A stretch of 11,534 nucleotides of DNA, taken from the NCBI GenBank assembly GCA_938049075.1, contig CALICZ010000188.1:1-11534 (forward strand), read 5' to 3'. Source of the stretch: an uncultured Candidatus Saccharibacteria bacterium. Its GTDB lineage: Bacteria > Patescibacteriota > Saccharimonadia > Saccharimonadales > Saccharimonadaceae. The notes beneath the pieces were generated by a model, which was not told the DNA's origin, ran no database searches, and saw only the letters and a list, made by a program, of their open reading frames with translations. The position numbers and the translations under genes were made by a program. Of the stretch, positions 6,449 to 11,534 are shown in pieces. The stretch's first letter is position 1; the number at the start of each line of letters is the position of its first letter.

Positions 6449-8083
6449 GTGTCGCCATACGCTACCAATAGCCAAACTAGTACTGTTGTGCGAGTCAGCA
6501 GCGTTGTCTTTCCGCTCCTACTTTTCGCGTATAGCAAACTCCTCGGTCTTGATGCAATGCAGCGTATTCCTGGGGCAAGTGAATGGTCTTTCTATGCAGC
6601 AGCCAGCACTTGGCTTGCTCTTGGTCTCTACACCTGTTTCCGTCCGTCGCAGACGAATAAGCAGCGAGCGTGGCAGCTCGTCTTGTATCATGGTCTCGCT
6701 GCGAGCTATCTGCTCAGTATCTCTGGCGTAGCAGTGCCGTTTACCTGTGCGTGGTCATTGTTTATGTTGGCGGCGTTTGCCTATGCTGGCTTTTCTGGGT
6801 GGCTGCTCAGTGCACTTGTGCTTTTTATTACAGCAGCACTTGATGCATTTTGGCTGACGCCACAAAATGTCGTTGATATTACCACAACAACGTTGATGGC
6901 CTTTATGCTTGGTGTGGTCATTGTTGCCCTCGCATATCGCCACAATCTCTACCGCTCGGCACTGCACACCAGCCGCGAGGCAATGACCTTGCAGCACGAT
7001 CGGCTTCTAACGATTATTAACAATCTCGCGACCGCTATTATTGCAACCGACCAGCAGGGTATTATCCAACTCTACAACGCTGCAACGCTCGATTTACTTG
7101 ATACCAATACAAGCCCACATAGCAAGCTAATCGATGATATCCTTCCGCTGCGCGATAGTGCCAAGCAACCAGTCTATCTCACCCAGCTGCTTCACGCTGC
7201 AGCCGTTACGCAAACACGCGATGATGTGTGGATGGAAGTATCGGGCGAGATGCTCCGCCTGAGCATCGTATTTTCACCAATACGTGCGCTCAATACAATG
7301 AGTGATTCAAGTGATGGCTACGTCCTCATCCTGCGCGACATTACGAAAGAAAAATCGCTTGAAGAAGAGCGTGATGAGTTTATTAGTGTGGTGAGCCATG
7401 AGCTTCGTACTCCTTTGACGGCGGCTGAGGGAGCACTCAGTAATATCCAGCTCATGCTCCACCGGCACGATATGCCGCAGCACACACTCAAAGATCATCT
7501 TGATGCAGCTCACGAGCAAGTTGTCTTCTTAGCAAAGATGGTTAATGACCTCAGTACTCTTGCGCAAGCCGAGCGTGGCGCTGCCGACATGCCGGAGCTA
7601 CTTAATGTCCGTGCGCTCATGGATGACCTCTACCATCAGTATCGTTCCCAGGCTGCCAAAAAGCAGCTCGCTCTCACGCTCGAGACATCACCGCGGCTGG
7701 GCCATGTCGTCGCAAGCTCATTATATGTACGCGAGCTTATCCAAAATCTCCTCTCTAATGCCCTCAAATACACCAAAGAAGGAGAGGTCCACCTCAGTGC
7801 GCGCAAGAAGGGTAATCGCATTATCATCGCTGTGCGCGACACTGGCATTGGCATTAGCAAGAGTGACCAAGCACACATCCTCGAACGCTTCTGGCGCAGC
7901 GAAGACTACCGCACGCGCGAAACTGGCGGCACTGGCCTTGGTCTCTACATTGCTGCCAAGCTCGCTCGCAAGCTCGGTACGCGCATCAAGTTTACCAGTC
8001 AGCTTAACCATGGCTCGACCTTCTTCTTTGCACTGCCAGCTGCGCAGCAGCCGACGCACGACAAACATACAAGCCCGCAGTAA
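6449..8083 (+). CDS. Orphan membrane sensor histidine kinase with PAS domain
   Basis: A 544-aa sensor kinase. About six membrane segments fill residues ~13-163 (no large extracellular loop), followed by a short helix, a PAS-like domain (~184-300, with AIIATDQQGIIQLYNAAT) and a HisKA domain with SHELRTPL (phospho-accepting H317). The ATPase domain has N box NLLSNALKYT (N433, N437), G1 box DTGIGI (D464), F box RFWRSED and G2 box GGTGLGLYIA (G493 onward). All catalytic motifs are intact. A sensing domain made only of membrane segments points to a membrane-borne or cytoplasmic signal. No response regulator lies beside it. The frame is open from 6413, but the -10 box sits 6 nt before GTG 6449, so that is the likely start. 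The gap to secE is 169 nt without a clear terminator. Confidence 0.93.
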   Translation: MSPYATNSQTSTVVRVSSVVFPLLLFAYSKLLGLDAMQRIPGASEWSFYAAASTWLALGLYTCFRPSQTNKQRAWQLVLYHGLAASYLLSISGVAVPFTCAWSLFMLAAFAYAGFSGWLLSALVLFITAALDAFWLTPQNVVDITTTTLMAFMLGVVIVALAYRHNLYRSALHTSREAMTLQHDRLLTIINNLATAIIATDQQGIIQLYNAATLDLLDTNTSPHSKLIDDILPLRDSAKQPVYLTQLLHAAAVTQTRDDVWMEVSGEMLRLSIVFSPIRALNTMSDSSDGYVLILRDITKEKSLEEERDEFISVVSHELRTPLTAAEGALSNIQLMLHRHDMPQHTLKDHLDAAHEQVVFLAKMVNDLSTLAQAERGAADMPELLNVRALMDDLYHQYRSQAAKKQLALTLETSPRLGHVVASSLYVRELIQNLLSNALKYTKEGEVHLSARKKGNRIIIAVRDTGIGISKSDQAHILERFWRSEDYRTRETGGTGLGLYIAAKLARKLGTRIKFTSQLNHGSTFFFALPAAQQPTHDKHTSPQ

Positions 8084-8157
8084 AAATGCCCCTTCGGAGA
8101 ATAAACAAGCATGTGTATACCCAAATCTGTCATGAGTAATAGCAGAAGTACAATGCA

Positions 8158-8169
8158 AAACCATGGTTT
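8158..8169. promoter_or_regulatory. Perfect palindrome upstream of the secE -35 (possible operator)
   Basis: AAACCATGGTTT is a perfect 12-bp palindrome ending 4 nt before the -35 box of the secE promoter. A second perfect palindrome, CGCTATAGCG (8185-8194), lies inside the spacer of the same promoter. Such placement is typical of transcription-factor sites, but no regulator is identified. Confidence 0.35.
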
Positions 8170-8173
8170 ACCC

Positions 8174-8203
8174 TTGACAACCCTCGCTATAGCGCGCTAC
8201 ACT
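8174..8203 (+). promoter_or_regulatory. Promoter of secE-nusG
   Basis: A perfect -35 TTGACA (8174-8179), an 18-nt spacer and a -10 TACACT (8198-8203). The predicted start is ~8210, giving a ~43-nt leader that opens with a 6-bp hairpin (AGCCTG 8214-8219 / CAGGCT 8226-8231). A second TTGACA at 8209-8214 with TATTAA at 8231-8236 could be a weaker tandem promoter. Confidence 0.8.
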
Positions 8204-8252
8204 AGGGCTTGACAGCCTGCAAAGACAGGCTATTAAATTTGGGGAGTATGCT

Positions 8253-8605
8253 GTGGCGAAACCAAGCAAAAAATCATCAACCAACCGCGTATCACCGCGC
8301 AAGACACCACGCCCACCAAAACCAAAACGTCAAAAGAAAAGACAACCTCTGTGGCATCAGTCAAAACCGAGGCCAAAAAACCAAAAGCAACCAAGCCAAA
8401 GCGTCAGCGCCGTGGCCCATTCTCAGCGATTCGCAATTACTTTGCTGGAGCCTGGTATGAGCTCCGTATGGTGCGCTGGCCCGATCGCGCAACGACATGG
8501 AAAATGTCTGGTGCACTACTTGGCTTTATTGCAGTGTTTAGTGCAACGCTTTTGCTGCTCGATGCTGCATTTAAATATCTATTTCAAATTATCCTGGGGA
8601 GGTAG
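8253..8605 (+). CDS. secE: Preprotein translocase subunit SecE, with apparent -1 frameshift
   Basis: SecE is the single-span clamp subunit of the SecYEG translocon. The diagnostic part lies in the frame ending at 8605: AWYELRMVRWPDRATTW (amphipathic cytoplasmic helix), then one membrane helix (GALLGFIAVFSATLLLLDA). The expected start is GTG 8253, with SD GGGGAG (8241-8246) 6 nt ahead, but it begins MAKPSKK in another frame. A -1 shift at the A6 run 8268-8273 would give MAKPSKKIINQPRITAQD and then a continuous Lys/Thr-rich tail of the kind typical for CPR SecE. The sequence as given is thus one base short of a continuous gene, or the gene uses slippage. Without a shift, a shorter product could start at GTG 8351 (84 aa, still with all conserved parts, but a poor SD). 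Its last codons form the SD for nusG, whose ATG is 3 nt after the stop. Confidence 0.85.
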
Positions 8606-8608
8606 ACA

Positions 8609-9154
8609 ATGACAAAAAAACGCTACGACAGCACACGGCAATGGTACGCTATCCACACCTACAGTGGCTATGAAGAAAAGGTAGCCGATAGTATCCGCCA
8701 GCGCATTCAGGCCGTTGATATGGCCGACAAAATCTTCGATGCCATCGTCCCTAAGGAGAAACAAATCCAGATTAAAAATGGCAAGCGCAAAGTCGTTGAA
8801 GTTAAGATCTTCCAAGGCTATGTCTTGGTCGAGATGAAGCTCACCGACGAGACATGGTACATTGTACGCAATACGCCTGGTGTTACAGGCTTTGTGGGGA
8901 GTGGCACCGAGCCAACCCCTGTAAGCGAGGCTGAGATTAAGAAGATCAAGAAACGCATGGGCGTGGAAGACCCCAAGCACCAGATTGACTTTAGCGAAGG
9001 GGAAGTGGTCAGCATCATTGATGGGCCATTCAAAGACTTCGATGGCACCGTGAGTGAGATCGACACCACCAAGGGCAAGCTCAAGGTGATGGTGAGCATG
9101 TTTGGCCGTGACACACCAGTTGAGCTTGATGCGCTGCAGGTCAAGAAGGTATAA
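8609..9154 (+). CDS. nusG: Transcription termination/antitermination factor NusG
   Basis: A 181-aa protein that binds RNA polymerase, supports processive elongation and couples transcription to translation or Rho. The NGN domain (~11-115) begins with QWYAIHTYSGYEEKVADSI and includes FQGYVLVEM and WYIVRNTPGVTGFVG. A KOW domain at the C-terminus (~127-181) has GEVVSIIDGPFKDFDGTV and ends ALQVKKV. Length and motif order are standard, without inserts. The start is fixed by GGGGAGG within the last secE codons, 6 nt ahead. It is translationally adjacent to secE (stop-to-start gap 3 nt), as in most bacteria. Confidence 0.98.
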   Translation: MTKKRYDSTRQWYAIHTYSGYEEKVADSIRQRIQAVDMADKIFDAIVPKEKQIQIKNGKRKVVEVKIFQGYVLVEMKLTDETWYIVRNTPGVTGFVGSGTEPTPVSEAEIKKIKKRMGVEDPKHQIDFSEGEVVSIIDGPFKDFDGTVSEIDTTKGKLKVMVSMFGRDTPVELDALQVKKV

Positions 9155-9168
9155 GCCTCGCACGCAGT

Positions 9169-9197
9169 TTGCATTTGCATGAGCGATCCACTATAAT
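9169..9197 (+). promoter_or_regulatory. Promoter of rplK
   Basis: A perfect -10 TATAAT (9192-9197) with TTGCAT (9169-9174) at 17-nt spacing. It predicts a start near 9204, so rplK can be transcribed independently of secE-nusG in addition to any readthrough. Confidence 0.65.
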
Positions 9198-9210
9198 AGC
9201 AACGTTACGC

Positions 9211-9234
9211 ACTCAATACCAGTAGTAATTGAGT
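9211..9234 (+). promoter_or_regulatory. Leader hairpin directly before the rplK ribosome-binding site
   Basis: ACTCAAT (9211-9217) and ATTGAGT (9228-9234) form a perfect 7-bp stem with a 10-nt loop. It ends where the SD AAAAGGA (9235-9241) begins, in the predicted 44-nt leader. Ribosomal protein leaders are often autoregulated, but I see no clear copy of the L1-binding motif. Confidence 0.45.
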
Positions 9235-9247
9235 AAAAGGAAATATA

Positions 9248-9673
9248 ATGGCAAAAAAAGTTATCGGCAACCTGAAGCTTCGTATTCCAGCTGGCCGTGC
9301 CACCGCCGGGCCACCCGTTGGTAGTACACTTGGTCAGTGGGGCTTGAATATGATGGACTTCATCAACCCATTCAATGACGCCACCAAGGCAGATATGGGT
9401 AAGGATGTTATCGTCCATATCCAAGTGTTTGAGGACCGCACCTTTGCATGGCGCAGCCTCGGCCAGCCCGTTGATGATATGATCCGTGCTGCGATCGGCA
9501 TCAAGAAGGGCAGTAGCAAGCCACACAGCGACAAGGTTGGGACGATCACCCGAGCGCAGCTTGAGGAGATCGCTCAGGCAAAAATGGAGCAACTCAACGC
9601 TATCAGTCTCGAAGGAGCTATCAAGACGGTGGCGGGTACTGCTCGCAGTATGGGCGTGGAAGTCACTGACTAA
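9248..9673 (+). CDS. rplK: 50S ribosomal protein L11
   Basis: A 141-aa protein of the GTPase-associated centre of the large subunit, exactly the length of E. coli L11. The N-terminal domain has GPPVGSTLGQWGLNMMDF (~21-38), slightly diverged from the usual PPVGPALGQ-GVNI. The C-terminal 23S rRNA-binding domain has GIKKGSSKP-DKVGTITRAQLEEIAQ and the signature GTARSMG (~130-136). SD AAAAGGA lies 6 nt before the ATG. It is the last gene of the secE-nusG-rplK run. Unusually, rplA (L1) does not follow: a strong terminator lies 18 nt after the stop, and then comes an unrelated membrane protein gene. Confidence 0.98.
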   Translation: MAKKVIGNLKLRIPAGRATAGPPVGSTLGQWGLNMMDFINPFNDATKADMGKDVIVHIQVFEDRTFAWRSLGQPVDDMIRAAIGIKKGSSKPHSDKVGTITRAQLEEIAQAKMEQLNAISLEGAIKTVAGTARSMGVEVTD

Positions 9674-9690
9674 TCTACTCAGCGCGCATC

Positions 9691-9719
9691 AAAATACCTC
9701 TGCACGCAGAGGTATTTTT
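9691..9719 (+). terminator. Strong rho-independent terminator after rplK
   Basis: An almost perfect hairpin, AAAATACCTCTGC / GCAGAGGTATTTT, 12-13 bp with a very small loop, ends in a T run. It separates rplK from the next promoter, whose -35 starts 9 nt later. The A/T symmetry means it may also work on the minus strand. Confidence 0.92.
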
Positions 9720-9727
9720 GGTATAAA

Positions 9728-9757
9728 TTGACACATTTTGCAATAGTAGTTTACAAT
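9728..9757 (+). promoter_or_regulatory. Promoter giving a leaderless start at 9764
   Basis: A perfect -35 TTGACA (9728-9733), an 18-nt spacer, a -10 TACAAT (9752-9757), then 6 nt, then ATG 9764. This is the best-formed example in the window of a consensus-type promoter placed so that transcription starts at the initiation codon. Confidence 0.8.
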
Positions 9758-9763
9758 AACAGT

Positions 9764-10303
9764 ATGCGTAAACTCCTTCTCGACAAAATCTCTATACCAA
9801 TCCTTATTCTTGGTGTGTTCGTCGTTGCTGCGATTGGCTGGTGGCTGTATTATATGACGATCGGCAGCTTCGCAACGACGATCTTCTATGGGCGCTTTGA
9901 TCACAATGCAATTCGCCATATGGATGTGAGCTATCAGTCGGGGTATGCGATAGACGGCTGGGATGGCAATAATGGTATGGTTATTGGCACCATCACCGAC
10001 AAAGCGACGCGCGATCGCTTGCTGACTATTCAGCCCTTTACTGATTGCCCGCACGGTTGCTCAGGATGGTACCATTACGGAGACAACCTCCCTCACCCTG
10101 AGTCGGTATTCCGAGACACCGCTATCCTTGGTAATCATACTATTCCACCAAAGAAGTTTAGTGATCAAGCTCGAGCAGCCATCAGCAGCGACAACCGCTG
10201 CGTGGCACGCTATTCGTCGAGTCATCGCACCAACGATGTATTTTGTTTTTCACCGAGCAGCGGGGCGTTTGTCTATGAGTTCGCTGAAATGAGTGGGAAG
10301 TAG
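9764..10303 (+). CDS. Unrecognised membrane-anchored protein, 179 aa
   Basis: I do not recognise this family. A short basic N-terminus (MRKLLLDK) leads into one membrane helix (~10-33, IPILILGVFVVAAIGWWLYY), uncleaved as far as I can see. A ~145-residue domain follows, probably outside the membrane. That domain is rich in Tyr, Trp, Gly, His and Asp. It has four cysteines, two close together (DCPHGCSGWYHYG), one in DNRCVARY and one in DVFCFSP, which could form two disulfides. The upstream in-frame start at 9728 is excluded because it overlaps the -35 box; ATG 9764 sits 6 nt after the -10. It has its own promoter and follows the rplK terminator. Small anchored surface proteins of this kind are common in host-associated CPR bacteria, but a role here is only inference. 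Confidence 0.78.
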   Translation: MRKLLLDKISIPILILGVFVVAAIGWWLYYMTIGSFATTIFYGRFDHNAIRHMDVSYQSGYAIDGWDGNNGMVIGTITDKATRDRLLTIQPFTDCPHGCSGWYHYGDNLPHPESVFRDTAILGNHTIPPKKFSDQARAAISSDNRCVARYSSSHRTNDVFCFSPSSGAFVYEFAEMSGK

Positions 10304-10415
10304 GTAAAGAGTAGTATAGTAGTGCCAGCGACGAAGAAAGAGAACAGTAATACGATACCCGAGAATATAGCCACTTTCGGATTAAGAAGATTATTATAGC
10401 ACAAGAGGAAAGATC

Positions 10416-10925
10416 ATGAGCATATCATCCACCCGCGTCCAGCAACCACAAAATATACCAGTGCGCCGCACCAAGCAGATGGTACGGCTATGGCTAATTT
10501 TTGTTATTGTTGCGCTGATATCAGAGGCGATATCATATATAGTCAATTACCCTATAACTCCCTACACACGAATAGATCCAGTTTGGGCAGCTACCATAAT
10601 TTTCAGTATGGATGCAGCCTGCTTTGCGGCTGGCATGCTATGGCTTGGCCGTGGTCGGAGGCCTATTTCGCGCGTTATCTATGGCTCAGCAGCGTTCTTA
10701 ATGGGCGTATTTGCCTTCCAGGCTGGACGTGGATTTATTCCCGTCTCAATAACCATAGCACTAGGCTTCCTTGTCGCAACGCTTGCTACCATTCCTCGCT
10801 TTCACGTGCGGCATTACAAGCAGGTAGAGATAGCGATGAGTGTGTTGATTATCGTTGGTGCACTTGGGCTAGCATGGGCGTTTCGTATTGTTAGTATGTA
10901 TCATCCACCTCTGCAGATTCATTGA
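10416..10925 (+). CDS. Unrecognised four-helix membrane protein, 169 aa
   Basis: No family is recognised. A polar N-terminus (~1-22, ending in the basic RRTKQ) is followed by about four membrane helices: ~24-43 (LWLIFVIVALISEAISYIV), ~58-77 (AATIIFSMDAACFAAGMLWL), ~87-122 (two short helices or one re-entrant pair, SAAFLMGVFAF and VSITIALGFLVATLA) and ~138-158 (IAMSVLIIVGALGLAWAF). Loops are short, with basic clusters GRGRRP and RFHVRHYK that probably face the cytoplasm. It is preceded by an SD-like GAGGAAAG 7 nt before the ATG and by a 112-nt gap with no convincing promoter, so it may be co-transcribed with the 9764 gene. Its last codons lie inside an 11-bp inverted repeat (10909-10919). Confidence 0.72.
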   Translation: MSISSTRVQQPQNIPVRRTKQMVRLWLIFVIVALISEAISYIVNYPITPYTRIDPVWAATIIFSMDAACFAAGMLWLGRGRRPISRVIYGSAAFLMGVFAFQAGRGFIPVSITIALGFLVATLATIPRFHVRHYKQVEIAMSVLIIVGALGLAWAFRIVSMYHPPLQIH

Positions 10926-10977
10926 AAATAGCGGTGTGGTTATCGTGATAACAAACGTGGTTGATAAATCTGCAGAG
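10909..10977. repeat. Nested inverted repeat overlapping the 3' end of the 10416-10925 gene
   Basis: CTCTGCAGATT (10909-10919) and AATCTGCAGAG (10967-10977) are perfect 11-bp inverted copies separated by 47 nt. Each contains the palindrome CTGCAG. Between them lies a tighter palindrome, GTTATC-GT-GATAAC (10939-10952), and the hexamer GTGGTT occurs twice (10936-10941 and 10957-10962). The first arm covers the last codons of the gene. It may act as a 3' end/terminator structure, although only a short T tract (ATATCTTTT) follows, or as a protein-binding or recombination site. Confidence 0.55.
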
Positions 10978-11089
10978 ATATCTTTTCAGTCATACGGCAA
11001 GTGTTAAGTAGTACTGCATTATCACGTAAAACTCCTTCGCTACCAACTCTAGCTAATAAGGCCTTCTTTGCGGAAGTGAAATACAACTA

Positions 11090-11534
11090 CTAGATGGAGG
11101 CTAAGTCTGGACGACCTTCTAGCCTTTTGCGCGCCATGATCATTCTATGCATCTCACTGCCGCTTTTGCACTCGGTAATCTTTTTAAGAAAAGCTAGATA
11201 TTCTGGGTCGTCAGTTTCGGGCGAAAAACGCTCTATGGGCGGCTCCTGCATTTTGCGATATTTAAGAAGCGCATCGAAAACATCATTCAAGTCAGCGAGG
11301 TCACCGTGATGATCTTGGGTATCATTTGCTTTGGCTGGTGCTATAGTTTCTCGAATCGCACTCGTCACCTTCTGACAATCTACTTCCTCAAGCGCCATAA
11401 CACCCAGCAACTGTTCTCGCATTTTCTTCATGCCAATTTGCAGTTCTGTGCCATTCGTTATGGTCTCACCAGCATCTACGCATTCGTCTTCTCGACGTAC
11501 TGGTGATTCGTTTGTGAAATGTGGTCTTTCGCTC
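11090..11534 (-). CDS. Unrecognised protein, 5' end cut by window edge (147 aa visible)
   Basis: The reading frame ending at TAG (11092-11090) contains an internal ATG at 11431, but it stays open without a stop all the way to position 11534, so the real start most likely lies outside the window. The visible part is soluble, charged and mostly helical, with no membrane segment. It starts in an acidic, probably disordered stretch (VRREDECVDAGE). A helical block follows (MKKMREQLLGVMALEE, VTSAIRETIA), then an Asp/His-rich DDT-like linker (NDTQDHHGDLADLND) and a last helical block with FDALLKYRKMQEPP and YLAFLKKITE. Two or three Cys are scattered. I do not recognise the family. It is convergent with the 10416 gene; no clear terminator lies between them, apart from the inverted repeat at 10909-10977. 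Confidence 0.6.
   Translation of the reverse strand, partial: SERPHFTNESPVRREDECVDAGETITNGTELQIGMKKMREQLLGVMALEEVDCQKVTSAIRETIAPAKANDTQDHHGDLADLNDVFDALLKYRKMQEPPIERFSPETDDPEYLAFLKKITECKSGSEMHRMIMARKRLEGRPDLASI

Noticed and set aside
7545..8135. Ser/Arg-rich open frame of 196 codons inside the histidine kinase gene
   Set aside because: It is an out-of-frame shadow of the HisKA/ATPase region, with repetitive Ser/Leu/Ala composition and no start signal.
8351..8605. GTG 8351 as the primary start of secE
   Set aside because: It lacks a good SD, while GTG 8253 has an ideal one and the frames join into a typical SecE tail; kept as an alternative if the frameshift is real.
8579..9163. Long minus-strand open frame opposite nusG (194 codons)
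   Set aside because: It is fully antisense to an unmistakable nusG, its composition follows nusG codon usage, and there is no initiation signal.
10936..10962. dif/Xer-like recombination core
   Set aside because: The symmetric GTTATC-GT-GATAAC core and GTGGTT repeats do not match the 11-6-11 bp dif arrangement I know.
1..11534. CRISPR array, insertion sequence, prophage or defence island
   Set aside because: No spaced direct repeats, transposase, integrase, phage structural genes or known defence domains are visible.

Overview
The window (GC roughly 50%) looks like a chromosomal segment of a Patescibacteria/CPR bacterium, most likely Candidatus Saccharibacteria (TM7). This rests on a SecE with a long Lys/Thr-rich N-terminal tail, a hyaluronan-synthase-like protein with a Pro/Gln-rich tail, several unrecognised small membrane proteins, and a promoter style rich in extended -10 boxes and leaderless starts. 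TGA is used as a stop (genes ending at 1030 and 10925), so the TGA=Gly code of SR1/Gracilibacteria is not in use. The lineage is inferred from the sequence alone, without a database search.

Layout. 1-1250: a truncated tRNA-Tyr(GTA) at the left edge (- strand), an unrecognised 260-aa protein (+), and tRNA-Thr(GGT) (-) with its terminator. 1225-3700: a promoter-rich intergenic region, a 584-aa membrane protein resembling a hyaluronan-synthase-type GT2 that has lost its catalytic motifs, then rpmG (L33) with a strong terminator. 3700-4985: a 280-nt stretch with no gene, an unrecognised 248-aa protein (-) and tRNA-Trp(CCA) (-). 4986-8083: a PNK-like P-loop kinase, a YgjP/DUF45-type metalloprotease and an orphan membrane histidine kinase (+). 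8084-9720: secE-nusG-rplK (+), closed by a terminator; secE carries an apparent -1 frameshift at an A6 run. 9721-11534: two small membrane proteins (+), a nested inverted repeat, and a 5'-truncated gene (-) running off the right edge.

Two patterns organise the window. First, the order tRNA-Tyr, tRNA-Thr(GGT), rpmG, tRNA-Trp, secE, nusG, rplK matches the widespread bacterial order tRNA-Tyr-(Gly)-Thr-tuf-rpmG-Trp-secE-nusG-rplK. Here it is spread over about 10 kb, the tRNAs are inverted, accessory genes are interleaved, and tuf and rplA are absent. Second, five separately promoted genes have a -10 box ending exactly 6 or 7 nt before the start codon, which predicts leaderless mRNAs. Ribosomal, secretion and operon-internal genes instead use Shine-Dalgarno sites.

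I see no CRISPR array, insertion sequence, phage module or obvious defence system. The most notable observations are the dispersed but collinear ancestral cluster, the leaderless/SD split, the secE frameshift and the degenerate glycosyltransferase.
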